Shown here in pieces: positions 49,773-62,450 of a DNA stretch of 64,000 nucleotides (within the stretch, counting starts at the first letter, position 1; each line of letters begins with the position of its first letter). The notes beneath the pieces are model-generated. The model saw only the letters and a list, made by a program, of their open reading frames with translations, did no database searches and had not been told where the DNA came from. The position numbers were made by a program, and so were the translations under genes. Source of the DNA: Actinokineospora diospyrosa (lineage in GTDB: Bacteria; Actinomycetota; Actinomycetes; Mycobacteriales; Pseudonocardiaceae); assembly GCF_024171925.1 (NCBI RefSeq), contig NZ_JAMTCO010000002.1, positions 337,041-401,040 on the forward strand, in the 5' to 3' direction.

Positions 49773-49905
49773 ACAGGCGATTCGGTCACAGCCCCGCACT
49801 GCTGTGCCGTCCAACTATCCGTTCGTCGAACAGTTGTCCCAGGCCGCGTGGTCTGATTCGATAAAGAGAGACCGCTGACCTCCTGACCTGCGCGCGTCCA
49901 GGTGA

Positions 49906-50994
<1,089 letters not shown>

Positions 50995-51005
50995 GGGGTC
51001 CCGGC

Positions 51006-52193
51006 TTGAAGACTCTCGACGACCTGCTCGCCGAGGGCGTGACCGGTCGGCGCGTGCTCGTGCGCGCCGACCTCAACGTCCCGCTCGACGGCGAGACGAT
51101 CACCGACGACGGCCGGGTCCGCGCGTCGCTGCCCACCCTCACCCGCCTCGCCGAGGCGGGCGCCCGGGTGGTCGTGGCCGCGCACCTGGGTCGCCCCAAG
51201 GGCGCCCCCGAGGCCAAGTTCTCCCTCGCCCCGGTCGCCGCGCGCCTCGGTGAGCTGCTCGGCCGCCCGGTCGCGCTGGCCGCGGACGTGGTCGGCGAGT
51301 CCGCCAAGGCCACCGTCGCCGGTCTGGCCGACGGCGAGGTCGCCCTGCTGGAGAACGTGCGGTTCGACCCGCGCGAGACCAGCAAGGACGCCGCCGAGCG
51401 GGACGCGCTCGCAGGCGAGTTCGCCGCCCTGGCCGATGCCTTCGTCTCCGACGGCTTCGGCGTGGTGCACCGCAAGCAGGCCTCGGTCTACGAGGTCGCC
51501 ACCAAGCTCCCGGCCTACGCCGGTGGCCTGGTGCTCGCCGAGGTCGAGGTGCTGCGCAAGCTCACCGGCGACCCCGCCCGCCCGTACGTGGTGGCGCTCG
51601 GCGGCTCGAAGGTCTCCGACAAGCTCGCCGTCATCGAGTCCCTGCTGCCCAAGGTCGACGCGATCCTGGTCGGCGGCGGCATGTGCTTCACCTTCCTCGC
51701 GGCCGAGGGCCTCGGGGTCGGCGACTCGCTGCTGGAGGCCGAGATGATCGACACCTGCAAGCGGCTGCTCGCCGAGCACCCGGAGAAGATCCTGCTGCCC
51801 GCCGACGTGGTCATCGCCGACGCGTTCTCCGCCGAGGCGAACACCCACACCGTGCTCGCGGCCAACATCCGCGAGGGCTGGAAGGGCCTGGACGTCGGCC
51901 CGATCACCGTCGAGCGCTACAGCGAGGTCATCGCGGGCGCGGGCACGGTGTTCTGGAACGGCCCGATGGGCGTCTTCGAGCTCGCCCCGTTCGCCGAGGG
52001 CACCCGCGGCGTCGCCCAGGCGATCGTGGACTCGTCGGCGTTCTCCGTGGTCGGCGGCGGCGACTCGGCCGCAGCGGTCCGGCTGCTCGGGCTCCCCGAG
52101 GACGGCTTCTCGCACATCTCCACCGGCGGGGGTGCGTCCTTGGAGTTCCTCGAGGGCAAGGACCTGCCCGGCGTTTCCGTCTTGGAGGGCTGA
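51006..52193 (+). CDS. pgk: Phosphoglycerate kinase, TTG start
   Basis: Transfers phosphate from 1,3-bisphosphoglycerate to ADP. The family signature is [39 protein letters not shown] and LLENVRFDP lie in the N-domain, [18 protein letters not shown] and [11 protein letters not shown] in the C-domain. 395 residues, standard. The start codon is TTG at 51006 (LKTLDDLL), with GAGGGG upstream; no ATG or GTG is available nearby in frame. Confidence 0.96.
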   Translation: MKTLDDLLAEGVTGRRVLVRADLNVPLDGETITDDGRVRASLPTLTRLAEAGARVVVAAHLGRPKGAPEAKFSLAPVAARLGELLGRPVALAADVVGESAKATVAGLADGEVALLENVRFDPRETSKDAAERDALAGEFAALADAFVSDGFGVVHRKQASVYEVATKLPAYAGGLVLAEVEVLRKLTGDPARPYVVALGGSKVSDKLAVIESLLPKVDAILVGGGMCFTFLAAEGLGVGDSLLEAEMIDTCKRLLAEHPEKILLPADVVIADAFSAEANTHTVLAANIREGWKGLDVGPITVERYSEVIAGAGTVFWNGPMGVFELAPFAEGTRGVAQAIVDSSAFSVVGGGDSAAAVRLLGLPEDGFSHISTGGGASLEFLEGKDLPGVSVLEG

Positions 52194-52978
52194 TGGCCAG
52201 GCAGGTGCTGATCGCGGGCAACTGGAAGATGAACCTCAACCACCTCGAGGCCATCGCCCTGGTGCAGAAGATCGCCTTCTCCCTCCCGGAGAAGTACTAC
52301 GCCAAGGTCGAGGTGGCGGTGCTGCCGCCGTTCACCGACATCCGGTCGATCCAGACCATGGTCGACGGCGACAAGCTCCTGCTGCGCTACGGCGCCCAGG
52401 ACATCTCCCGCTACGACTCCGGCGCCTACACCGGCGAGGTGTCCGGCCCGATGCTGGCCAAGCTGGGCTGCACCTACGTCACCGTGGGGCACTCCGAGCG
52501 GCGCGAGTACCACGCCGAGACCGACGAGCTGGTCAACACCAAGGTCAAGGCGGCGCTCAAGCACGGCATCACGCCGATCCTGTGCCTGGGCGAGCAGTTG
52601 GCGGTCCGCGAGGAAGGCGGCCACGTCGAGCACTGCGTCGCCCAGCTCATCGCGGGCCTCAAGGGCCTCAAGGCCGAGCAGGTGGCCAAGGTCGTCATCG
52701 CCTACGAACCCGTCTGGGCGATCGGCACCGGCAAGGTCGCCACCGCGGCGGACGCGCAGGAGGTCTGCGCCGCGCTGCGCGCCGCCCTCACCGAGAAGTA
52801 CGGCGACGAGGTCGCCGGAACCGTCCGCGTGCTCTACGGCGGTTCGGTGAAATCCGGCAACATCGGCGAGCTGGTGGCGCAGGACGACATCGATGGTGCC
52901 CTGGTCGGCGGCGCGAGCCTGCAGGCCGACGAGTTCACGAAACTGTGCGCCATGGCCGCGGGCGGACCACTCCCGTAG
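52193..52978 (+). CDS. tpiA: Triosephosphate isomerase
   Basis: A 261-residue TIM barrel. [12 protein letters not shown] (substrate Asn and Lys), [14 protein letters not shown] (electrophile His), [21 protein letters not shown] (catalytic Glu plus loop 6) and [14 protein letters not shown] (phosphate loop) are all intact. The ATG at 52193 overlaps the pgk stop by one base. A strong hairpin follows at 52995-53028. Confidence 0.97.
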   Translation: MARQVLIAGNWKMNLNHLEAIALVQKIAFSLPEKYYAKVEVAVLPPFTDIRSIQTMVDGDKLLLRYGAQDISRYDSGAYTGEVSGPMLAKLGCTYVTVGHSERREYHAETDELVNTKVKAALKHGITPILCLGEQLAVREEGGHVEHCVAQLIAGLKGLKAEQVAKVVIAYEPVWAIGTGKVATAADAQEVCAALRAALTEKYGDEVAGTVRVLYGGSVKSGNIGELVAQDDIDGALVGGASLQADEFTKLCAMAAGGPLP

Positions 52979-52994
52979 CGGTGTTCTACCAGGT

Positions 52995-53028
52995 CAGGGC
53001 GCCGGGAACCGTGTTTCCCGGCGCCCTG
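52995..53028 (+). terminator. Terminator of gap-pgk-tpiA
   Basis: A 14-bp perfect stem (52995-53008 with 53015-53028) 16 bases after the tpiA stop. Confidence 0.8.
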
Positions 53029-53178
53029 GCGCATTCCCGGCGGCCGTGCACGTGCACGTGCGGATGCGATCTTCGGCTATTCTGGTAACGACGTCGGCAC
53101 GCCACGTCGGGGCGGTGGTCGAACCCGGGGGAGTCACCGGGTAATCTGAGGCCTCAACCACACGACCGCGAGGACCCG

Positions 53179-53412
53179 ATGATTCTGACGCTGCAGATCG
53201 CTCTGATCGTCTCCAGCCTTCTGCTGATCTTGCTGGTGCTGCTGCACCGGGGCCGCGGTGGCGGTCTGTCCTCGCTGTTCGGCGGTGGTATGCAGTCCAG
53301 TCTGTCCGGCTCGAGTGTGGTGGAGAAGAACCTCGACCGGGTCACGCTGTTCGTCGGCGCGGTGTGGATCATCTGCGTCATCGGCCTCGGCCTGCTGGTG
53401 AAGATCAGCTGA
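53179..53412 (+). CDS. secG: Preprotein translocase subunit SecG
   Basis: A 77-residue SecG, the accessory SecYEG subunit. Two membrane helices (LQIALIVSSLLLILLVLLHR and LFVGAVWIICVIGLGLLV) flank the family loop GRGGGLSSLFGGGMQSSLSG. It follows tpiA, the usual place in actinobacteria. A possible -10 TATTCT is near 53079. Confidence 0.95.
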   Translation: MILTLQIALIVSSLLLILLVLLHRGRGGGLSSLFGGGMQSSLSGSSVVEKNLDRVTLFVGAVWIICVIGLGLLVKIS

Positions 53413-53449
53413 TCCGCCCGGTGCTGGTCGCAGGCCATCAGGACAAAAA

Positions 53450-53472
53450 GGACGCGGCCGAGCCCCGCGTCC
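53450..53472. terminator. Hairpin after secG
   Basis: GGACGCGG (53450-53457) pairs with CCGCGTCC (53465-53472) in the short gap between secG and rbpA; probable secG terminator or rbpA leader stem. Confidence 0.45.
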
Positions 53473-53499
53473 GACCACGTGGTGGGGGTGTGAACATCA

Positions 53500-53841
53500 A
53501 TGGCCGGTGGTAACGCGATCCGGGGTACCCGGGTCGGTGCTGGTCCTATGGGAGAGTCCGAGCGCGGGGAATCCGCGCCTCGGCAGCGAGTGTCCTACTG
53601 GTGCGCCAACGGACACGAGTCACGTCCGTCGTTCGCGCTGGACGCGGAGAAGCCAGAGTCCTGGGACTGCCCGCGCTGCGGTCTCCCCGCCGGTCTCGAC
53701 GAGCAGGCGCCCCCCAAGGCGCCCCGCAACGAGCCCTACAAAACCCACCTCGCCTACGTCAAGGAACGCCGCTCCGACGCCGACGGCGAGGCCATCCTCG
53801 CCGAAGCGCTCGCCAAGCTGCGCGCCAAGCGCGAAGGCTGA
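53500..53841 (+). CDS. rbpA: RNA polymerase-binding protein RbpA
   Basis: RbpA is an actinobacterial general transcription factor that binds the principal sigma factor and stabilises the open complex. The N-terminal tail GGNAIRGTRVGAGPMGESERG contacts the polymerase, the core has the zinc-type YWCANGH...WDCPRCGLPAG (three Cys and His), the basic linker is KAPRNEPYKTHLAYVKERRSD, and the sigma-interaction helix is AEAILAEALAKLRAKR-like. 113 residues, standard. A strong terminator follows at 53861. Confidence 0.97.
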   Translation: MAGGNAIRGTRVGAGPMGESERGESAPRQRVSYWCANGHESRPSFALDAEKPESWDCPRCGLPAGLDEQAPPKAPRNEPYKTHLAYVKERRSDADGEAILAEALAKLRAKREG

Positions 53842-53860
53842 GGTACCCCAGCAAGACCCC

Positions 53861-53901
53861 CTGCGACCCCACGTCCACCCGGACGTGGGGTCGCAGTCTT
53901 T
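53861..53901 (+). terminator. Terminator of rbpA
   Basis: A perfect 16-bp stem (53861-53876 with 53881-53896), ACCC loop, then TCTTT; an intrinsic terminator 19 bases after the stop. Confidence 0.85.
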
Positions 53902-54069
53902 CGCAGCCCAGTTTCACCCCACAAACGCCCCTGGCGACCCATCCCTCTACTCCCGGCCGCAGCACCACTCCCTAGACGCTGGTCGCCAGCGCCAGCAACC
54001 TCCAGGAGCGCGGGGTCGCCCGGGCGGTCTGGGCAGAGGTGACCGGCATGAGTGGGATCAGTACAGAGC

Positions 54070-54232
54070 GAGCGGACCCAACGGTGCCATCCCACTTCCC
54101 GCCAGGTCCGCCCCGACCCACAGTGCCAGCCCCCGGACACTCGGACCCGGCGGTGCCAACTGGCCTTCCGTCAGGTCCGCCCCAGCCCACCTACCCAGCG
54201 CCTGGACAGTCGGAGTCGCTGGTGCCAGGCCG
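54070..54232. repeat. Element copy D: ~70-bp minisatellite
   Basis: About two units (CCGGACACTCGGACCCGGCG, then CTGGACAGTCGGAGTCGCTG) in the same orientation as B and C; the shortest array of the four. Confidence 0.8.
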
Positions 54233-54377
54233 GCTCGATGGGGCGGACTTGTTTTGCGTGGGGGGACGGCACCCGTAGCGTCGGTAACCGACAGGGCCAG
54301 GCTTTTCGGCCCCTGCTGTGCGGTCCTGCCACGGGTGTCGTAGGGGCCCCGCGCAAAACAAGTTCGCCCCATCGAGC
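54233..54377. repeat. Element copy D: 145-nt giant hairpin
   Basis: Outer arms start GCTCGATGGGGCGGACTTG; the matching arm ends at 54377. The middle stem is GGCACCCG/CGGGTGTC, and the inner one CAGGGCC...GGCCCCTG. The arms share the C/D-type bases with copy C and differ from A and B in paired positions. Confidence 0.9.
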
Positions 54378-54485
54378 TTTCCGCATTGTCGCGGATCAGA
54401 TGCAATGCCGAAGGCGAGCCGTTTACCGGAGCCGAAGGCGGAGGCCCGAATCCCTTGCTCCGCACTCCCAACCCCGGCCTACGTC

Positions 54486-54830
54486 AAGATCAACCTGATC
54501 GAAAGCCCCCAAATACACAGCTTACCGCGCGGCACCGACAAACCGGGAGCGCCAAGCAGCAGCCTGTGGACAACCGGAACCGAGCCACCGCAACAGCCCC
54601 CGCCAAGATCAGCTGAATCAAGAGCCCCCGATATTACAGCCTACCGACGGAGCCCGACCGAACAGAACCAACAAACACGCCCAGTGGACAACCAAACCGG
54701 TTGTGGATAACTCGCCAAAGCAAGATCATCCACCACAAAGACCCCCCGATATACAGCTTACCGACGGAGAACGACAGAGCAGCAGCAGAAAAAGCGCCCT
54801 GTGGACAAGCAGCCCAGTTGTGGATAACCC
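54486..54830 (+). repeat. Element copy D: three DnaA-box repeat units
   Basis: Units start at 54486, 54605 and 54722. Boxes: TGTGGACAA 54565 (mate lost); AGTGGACAA 54683 with TGTGGATAA 54702; TGTGGACAA 54800 with TGTGGATAA 54819; pairs are 19 bp start to start. TGTGGATAA is the complement of the E. coli consensus TTATCCACA. Confidence 0.85.
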
Positions 54831-54882
54831 CAAAAAGAACAGCGGCCCCGCGCCCAAGGACGCGGAGCCGCTGCCACAAACC

Positions 54883-56496
54883 TCAGTACCGGAACGCGCT
54901 GATCAAGGTCCGCAGGTCTGCCGAAGCCTCGCTCAGCGTCTCCGCGGTGCGCTTGGCCGCGGTGGCGGCCGAGCTGGTGTCCTCGGTGGCGCTGGCCAGG
55001 CCCGCGATGCCGGTGCCGATCTGGACCACGGCGTTGGCCGTCTCGTGCACGTTGCGGCTCATCTCCGCGGTGGTGGCGGTCTGCTCCTCCACCGCTGCCG
55101 CGATGACCGTCTGGGTGTCGCAGATCGAGCTGACGACCTGGCCGATCTGGTGGATGGCGGAGGTGGCCTCCGCGCTGCCCTGCTCGATGGCCTTGATCCG
55201 GCGGGTGATGTCCTCGGTGGCGGTCGCGGTCTGCTGGGCCAGTTCCTTGACCTCGCCCGCCACGACGGCGAAGCCCTTGCCGGACTCGCCCGCTCGGGCG
55301 GCCTCGATGGTGGCGTTGAGGGCCAGCAGGTTGGTCTGCTCGGCGATGGAGCTGATCAGCTTCACCACGGTGCCGATCTCGGCGGTGGCCTCGCCGAGGG
55401 CGGCGACGGCCTGGTTGGCGGTCTCGGTGTCGCGGACGCCGTCGGTGGCGACGTCGGCGGCGCGGCTGGCGTTCTGGGTGATCTCGTCGATCGCGGCGCG
55501 CATCTGCTCCGAGGCGCTGGCCATCGCGGTGACCATGGTGGACACCTCGGTGGCGGTCTCGTTGATCGAGTTGGCCTCGGTGCTGGTGTCCCCGGCGGTC
55601 TCGGCGAGCATGCCGCTGACCGTGGACAGCTCGTTGGACGCCCCGGCGACCTCCTCGGCGCGGGCGGCGACCCGGCCGATGAGCTCCTGGGTGCGCTCGG
55701 CCAGCAGGTTGAAGCCCTGGGCGACCTCGCCGAGCTCGTCGGCGCGGCCCTGCTCGATGCGCTGGGTCAGGTCGCCACCGGCGATCCCGGCCAGGCCCGC
55801 GCGCAGCCTGCTCAGCGGCTTGGTGATCGAGCGGACCAGCAGCACGGTCAACCCGAAACCGGCGAGGAACGCGGCGGCGGCGAGCAGGATCGTGGTCAGC
55901 GTGGCCTCGTCGGCGCGGGTCTCGGCGAGGGCGATCGCGGCGGCGGACTCGGCCTCCACGTCCTCGACCAGCAGGTCGATCTTCTCGGCGATCTTGTTGA
56001 AGTTCTCGATCTCCTGCACCGCGACCAGCTCGTTGGCCTTGGCGACCAGCGCCGGGTCGGCGGAGCGGTAGTCGGTGACGATCTCCTCGTCGAGGTCCAT
56101 GAAGGTGCCGAACAGGTCGGTGATGGCCTTGACCTCGGTCGCCTGTTCGCCGTCGAGGCCGAGCGCGGCGAGCGCGGCGAGCTCCTTGCGGAAGGAGGCG
56201 GCCGAGGCCAGGAACGCGGCGCGGGCGCTCGCGGTGTCCGCGGTCGCGCCCTCCACCCCGCGCATGACGTCGAAGGCGTAGGCGGTCTGCCAGCCGTTGA
56301 AGTCGCCGGAGCGGAACTTCACCTGCATCGCCAGCTGGGTGAGCTGCCGGGACCGGGCGATCTCCTCGGCCGAGGCGCGCTCGCGCTCCAGACCGGACAC
56401 CGCCACCGTCGCCAGCGCGCACAGCAGTACCAGCAACACGGCCATCGCCGCGCCGACCCGCACACCGACCCGCAGGTCCGAGATTCGCTTCAGCAT
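54883..56496 (-). CDS. Methyl-accepting chemotaxis receptor
   Basis: A membrane chemoreceptor of about 537 residues: TM1 ([21 protein letters not shown]), an extracellular four-helix sensor of about 150 residues, TM2 ([21 protein letters not shown]), a HAMP domain ([21 protein letters not shown]), then a long coiled-coil signalling domain whose hairpin tip [20 protein letters not shown] binds CheA/CheW. No che genes are nearby. ATG 56496 ([10 protein letters not shown]) is preferred; a GTG at 56511 is possible. It suggests motile cells or spores. Confidence 0.93.
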   Translation of the reverse strand: MLKRISDLRVGVRVGAAMAVLLVLLCALATVAVSGLERERASAEEIARSRQLTQLAMQVKFRSGDFNGWQTAYAFDVMRGVEGATADTASARAAFLASAASFRKELAALAALGLDGEQATEVKAITDLFGTFMDLDEEIVTDYRSADPALVAKANELVAVQEIENFNKIAEKIDLLVEDVEAESAAAIALAETRADEATLTTILLAAAAFLAGFGLTVLLVRSITKPLSRLRAGLAGIAGGDLTQRIEQGRADELGEVAQGFNLLAERTQELIGRVAARAEEVAGASNELSTVSGMLAETAGDTSTEANSINETATEVSTMVTAMASASEQMRAAIDEITQNASRAADVATDGVRDTETANQAVAALGEATAEIGTVVKLISSIAEQTNLLALNATIEAARAGESGKGFAVVAGEVKELAQQTATATEDITRRIKAIEQGSAEATSAIHQIGQVVSSICDTQTVIAAAVEEQTATTAEMSRNVHETANAVVQIGTGIAGLASATEDTSSAATAAKRTAETLSEASADLRTLISAFRY

Positions 56497-56619
56497 GTGC
56501 CACCGTTCCACTCACGCGGTCACCCGCGGGTCAGGTCGAGATCGACCGGCCCTTCGGCGGGTGCTCGGCACACTTGAGGCGAAACAACCGGGATGCCCCG
56601 ATTGCGCTATCGGGCCGGG

Positions 56620-57852
56620 TCAGCCCGCCAGCGGGTACCGCGCGCGAACCTCGAACCCGCCGTCCGCGGTCGGCCCCGCGTCGAGGCTGCCACCCAGCAG
56701 ACCGGCGCGTTCGCGCAGGCCGAGCAGCCCGTGACCGCCCGAGGGCAGGGTGCCCAGCTGCCGCCGCCGCGGCGGGTCGTTGGTGATCTCGACGACCAGC
56801 GCGTGCGGCTCGGCCAAGATGCGAACCGAGGCCCGTGAGCCCGCGGCGTGCTTGCGCACGTTGGTCAGCGCCTCCTGCACCGTCCGGTACGCCGCCCGCG
56901 ACACCGCGCCGGGCAGCCCGGCCGGGCAGGCGTCCACCAGCAACCGCACGTCCGGGTCCTGGACCAGGTCGGCGAGGTCCTCCAGCCCCGGCTGGGCCTC
57001 GTCGTCGTCCACCCCCGAGCGCAGCACCCCGACCAGCTCGCGCAGCTCCTCCAGGGTGCGGGTGCTCAGCGACCGGATCGTCTCCGCCGCCTCCCTGGTC
57101 GCCTGGTCGCGCACGTCGACCTGCATCGCGCCCGCCTGCATCGCGATCAGCGTCACCTGGTGGGAGACCACGTCGTGCATCTCCCTGGCCAGCTTCGCCC
57201 GCTCCGCCGAGCGCACCGTCGCCGCGTGCAGCAGCTTCTCCCGCTCCCGGCTGCGGGCCAGCTCCCGGATCCGGCTGGACAGCTCGTGGCGCACCGCGAT
57301 CAGCAGCCCGATCGCCACCGGCATACCGGCCACCAGCACGCCGTAGATCGCGTCGGAGAGGTGCTGGCGCCAGGTCAGCGTCAGGAACTCCGCCCACGGC
57401 CACAGCACGAACCTGCTCAGCCCGACCAGCACCGCGCCAGCCGCCGTCCGCCAGCTCACCAGGTTCCGCCTGGCCAGCGCGCAGAGGGTGATCATCGCCG
57501 CCAGCTGGGCCCAGCCCGCGAAGAACCCGGGGATGGTGATCAGCACCGCGACGAAGGGCAGGTGCCTGCGCAGCAGCACCGCGGGCACCGCCAACCAGGA
57601 CAGCCACAGCGAGTAGGTCTGCACGTCCGGCGGCACGACCAGCCACACGTCCAGCGAGGCCACCAGCAGGGCCAGCGCGTCGGAACCCAGCTCGCGGACC
57701 CGCCTGCGCTCGCGCAGCGCGGCCAGCCTGCGCGGCAGCCGCAACCCGGGCAACCGGAACAGCGTGGACACCGCGCGCCGCGACCTCGGCGGGACCGGCC
57801 GCGCGCCCACCTCGGCCGCCTCGTCGCGGCCGACACCCTCCGGTGTCAGCAT
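56620..57852 (-). CDS. NarL-type sensor histidine kinase, orphan
   Basis: A 410-residue HisKA_3 kinase. The N-terminal half has four to five membrane helices (SDALALLVASLDVWLVV, LWLSWLAVPAVLLRRH, PFVAVLITIPGFFAGW, MITLCALAR, AIYGVLVAGMPVAIGLLIAV). The dimerisation/phosphoacceptor helix is LAREMHDVVSHQVTLIAMQA; the ATPase has the N-box RTVQEALTNVRKHA and the G-box GHGLLGLRERAGLLGG. No response regulator adjoins it, which is unusual for this family. The start is uncertain: ATG 57852 is taken, but a GGAGGAGG site lies too far upstream and a CTG or longer form is possible. Confidence 0.88.
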   Translation of the reverse strand: MLTPEGVGRDEAAEVGARPVPPRSRRAVSTLFRLPGLRLPRRLAALRERRRVRELGSDALALLVASLDVWLVVPPDVQTYSLWLSWLAVPAVLLRRHLPFVAVLITIPGFFAGWAQLAAMITLCALARRNLVSWRTAAGAVLVGLSRFVLWPWAEFLTLTWRQHLSDAIYGVLVAGMPVAIGLLIAVRHELSSRIRELARSREREKLLHAATVRSAERAKLAREMHDVVSHQVTLIAMQAGAMQVDVRDQATREAAETIRSLSTRTLEELRELVGVLRSGVDDDEAQPGLEDLADLVQDPDVRLLVDACPAGLPGAVSRAAYRTVQEALTNVRKHAAGSRASVRILAEPHALVVEITNDPPRRRQLGTLPSGGHGLLGLRERAGLLGGSLDAGPTADGGFEVRARYPLAG

Positions 57853-58193
57853 GGGGGTGACCAGCGCCGCACCTCCTCCCGGGCCGGGACTGGGGTCCGC
57901 TCCAGCCACGTCCCCCGGCTCGGGGCGCGGCGCTCCACGCGGATGGCTGTCGTGCCCGGCCGCGCGCTGGGTCGGCACGCGCTCGCGGGCGCTACCATTC
58001 TCCCGGTCCTGGGCCTGCCCGCGCTGGCGCTGTGGCATGGAACGCCCTTCCTGCGACGACCCGCCGCACGCTGCCTGGTGGTGTCGTCACCCATCAAGAC
58101 AGACAACACCGGCCCCGGGACGGCGCCCGCCCAACAACTGTGCGGGAGCAAACGCACGGTGCCCGTTCGGAGCAGAGGGGAGGAGCCACCCGG

Positions 58194-60281
<2,088 letters not shown>

Positions 60282-60332
60282 GGGTCACCCGGTCGTCACT
60301 GGCCGTCCCCCTCGGGGGGCCACCATCCGGCC

Positions 60333-62363
60333 ATGACCCGATCCCCGTCTTATCGCGCCGGTGGCATCGCCGTCGCCGTCTTGGCCTGCCTGGTGGCGGT
60401 GCCGGGTACGGCGACCGCGCACTCGCGCGAGTTCGACCTGCAGGCCCACCGCGGCGGCCTCGGCCTGCGCGTGGAGAGCAGCCTCAGCTCCTTCGGCAAC
60501 GCCCTGCGCCTGGGTGTCTCCACGCTGGAGCTCGACGTCCAGATCACCGAGGACGACCAGGCCGTGGTCACCCACGACCGCCGCGTGGACGGCCGCAAGT
60601 GCCGCGACACCGGCGCGGCCACCCCGGGCGACCCCGAGTTCCCATACGTCGGCAAGTACGTGCACACGCTGACCCTCGCCCAGGTCCGCACCCTGGACTG
60701 CGGCTCGACCCAGCTCGCCGGGTACCCGCGGCAGGAGATCACCCCCGGGTCCCGGATCCCGCTGCTGCGCGAGGTCTTCGCCCTGGCCAAGCGGTACCGG
60801 GCCGACGACGTCCGGTTCAACATCGAGACCAAGGTCGAGGCGGGCGCACCGCAGGAGACCGCGCCCCGGGAGGAGTTCGTCCAGATCACCGCGCGCGAGA
60901 TCGACGCGGCCGGGGTCGGCCGCCGGGTGAGCATCCAGAGCTTCGACTGGGGCGCGCTGATCCGGATGCGCCAGGTCGCGCCCCGGCTGCCGGTCGTCGC
61001 GCTGACCAACTACGACTTCCTGCAGACCGGCCAGCCCGGCAAGTCCCCCTGGCTGGGCGGCCTCGACATCGACGACTTCGGCGGCGACCCGATCAAGGCC
61101 ATCAAGACCTTCGGCGCCACCGCGTTCTCCCCGGTGCACGGCTTCCCCCAGGGCGGCACGGTCAACGACCCCGGCTACCGCCCGTACGTCACCGCCGAGC
61201 TCGTGCGCCACGCCCACCGCAACGGCGTCAAGGTCATCCCGTGGACCGTGGACGACGTCGCGACCATGGCCAAGCTGATCGACGACGGTGTGGACGGCCT
61301 GATCACCGACTACCCGGACCGGTTGCGCGCACTGCTGGCCCAGCGCGGCTACCGGCTGCCCCGCGCGTACGCGTCCCCGTTCGACGTCCAGGGCCACCGC
61401 GGCGCCCGCGCGGTCCGGCCGGAGAACACCCTGGCCGCTTTCCGCTACGCGCTCTCGGTTCCCGCGGTGTCCACTTTGGAATTGGACACCGGGATCACCG
61501 AGGACGGCGCGGTCGTGGTGATCCACGACCGCACGATCAACGGCTCGCACTGCGTCGACACCGCGCCGGTGCGCCCCGGTGACCCGGAGTTCCCGTACGT
61601 GGGCAAGCGGGTGCGCGACCTGACGCTGGCGCAGGTGAAGACGCTCGACTGCGGCTCGAAGACGCTGGCCGAGTTCCCGCGCCAGGTGGCCGTTCCCGGC
61701 GAGCGCATCCCCACGCTGGCCGAGGTGTTCGCCGCGGCCCGGGTCCGCAAGGACATCCGCTTCAACATCGAGACCAAGATCAGCCCCACCGCCGCGGACA
61801 CCGCGCCGTACGAGGTGTTCACCCGCGAGGTCGTGTCCGAGATCACCCGCGCGGGCGTCGTCGGGCGCACCACCCTGCAGTCCTTCGACTGGCGCACCAT
61901 CCAGCTGTCCAAGCGCATCCAGCCCCGCCTGGAGACGGTCGCCCTGGTGTGGCAGTACGGCCCGGCCGAGTGCGCCACCGTCGCCGACGAGTGCTCGCTA
62001 CAAGCCGTCTACGGCAACCCGTCGGTCAAGTCCCCGTGGACCGGCGGCCTGGACTGGTGGAAGACCCGCGACCTGGCCCGCCTCGTCCGCCAGTCCGGCG
62101 CCTCGACCGTGTCCGCCAACTGGCAGGTCCACGACCCGGCCCAGACGACGGTGTCCAACCCGGACTGGTACCTCCGCCAAGACCCGACCTACTTCCACGG
62201 CCCCGACGTCGCGGGTCTGCACCGCAAGGGCCTCAAGGTCGTCCCCTACACCGTGAACGACGAGCCGACCCTCGAGCGCGTCATCGCCTTGGGCGTCGAC
62301 GGCATCATCTCCGACGACCCGGACCTGCTGATCGCCGTGGCCAAGCGCAACGGCCTCCGGTAG
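60333..62363 (+). CDS. Secreted tandem-GDPD phosphodiesterase
   Basis: A 676-residue exported protein with two glycerophosphodiester phosphodiesterase domains in one chain. The signal peptide GGIAVAVLACLVAVPGTATA ends near residue 30. Domain 1 (about 35-345): LQAHRGGLGLRVESSLSSF, LELDVQITEDDQAVVTHDR; domain 2 (about 350-676): VQGHRGARAVRPENTLAAF, LELDTGITEDGAVVVIHDR. Both keep the HRG..., E-x-D and HD catalytic residues, though domain 1 has ESS where ENT is usual. Both carry TLDCGS and FNIETK blocks, so the gene arose by duplication. It hydrolyses glycerophosphodiesters outside the cell. Terminator at 62380. Confidence 0.92.
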   Translation: MTRSPSYRAGGIAVAVLACLVAVPGTATAHSREFDLQAHRGGLGLRVESSLSSFGNALRLGVSTLELDVQITEDDQAVVTHDRRVDGRKCRDTGAATPGDPEFPYVGKYVHTLTLAQVRTLDCGSTQLAGYPRQEITPGSRIPLLREVFALAKRYRADDVRFNIETKVEAGAPQETAPREEFVQITAREIDAAGVGRRVSIQSFDWGALIRMRQVAPRLPVVALTNYDFLQTGQPGKSPWLGGLDIDDFGGDPIKAIKTFGATAFSPVHGFPQGGTVNDPGYRPYVTAELVRHAHRNGVKVIPWTVDDVATMAKLIDDGVDGLITDYPDRLRALLAQRGYRLPRAYASPFDVQGHRGARAVRPENTLAAFRYALSVPAVSTLELDTGITEDGAVVVIHDRTINGSHCVDTAPVRPGDPEFPYVGKRVRDLTLAQVKTLDCGSKTLAEFPRQVAVPGERIPTLAEVFAAARVRKDIRFNIETKISPTAADTAPYEVFTREVVSEITRAGVVGRTTLQSFDWRTIQLSKRIQPRLETVALVWQYGPAECATVADECSLQAVYGNPSVKSPWTGGLDWWKTRDLARLVRQSGASTVSANWQVHDPAQTTVSNPDWYLRQDPTYFHGPDVAGLHRKGLKVVPYTVNDEPTLERVIALGVDGIISDDPDLLIAVAKRNGLR

Positions 62364-62379
62364 GTCTCCCCGCAACGAC

Positions 62380-62413
62380 TTCGGCCGCGTCCCGGGAACG
62401 GGACGCGGCCGAA
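62380..62413. terminator. Bidirectional terminator after GDPD gene
   Basis: A perfect 15-bp stem (62380-62394 with 62399-62413) with a GGAA loop, between the convergent GDPD and pgl genes. Confidence 0.8.
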
Positions 62414-62450
62414 GCTGCCTTACGGGCTTATCGCTATTCACCTTGTCGGG

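Noticed and set aside
54486..54830. Chromosomal replication origin
   Set aside because: DnaA-like boxes are abundant, but dnaA, dnaN and other oriC neighbours are absent, and similar clusters occur at three more loci.
57853..58038. 62-residue N-terminal extension of the histidine kinase
   Set aside because: It is Arg/Pro/Gly-rich, lacks homology-like features and overlaps the likely promoter region of pabAB.
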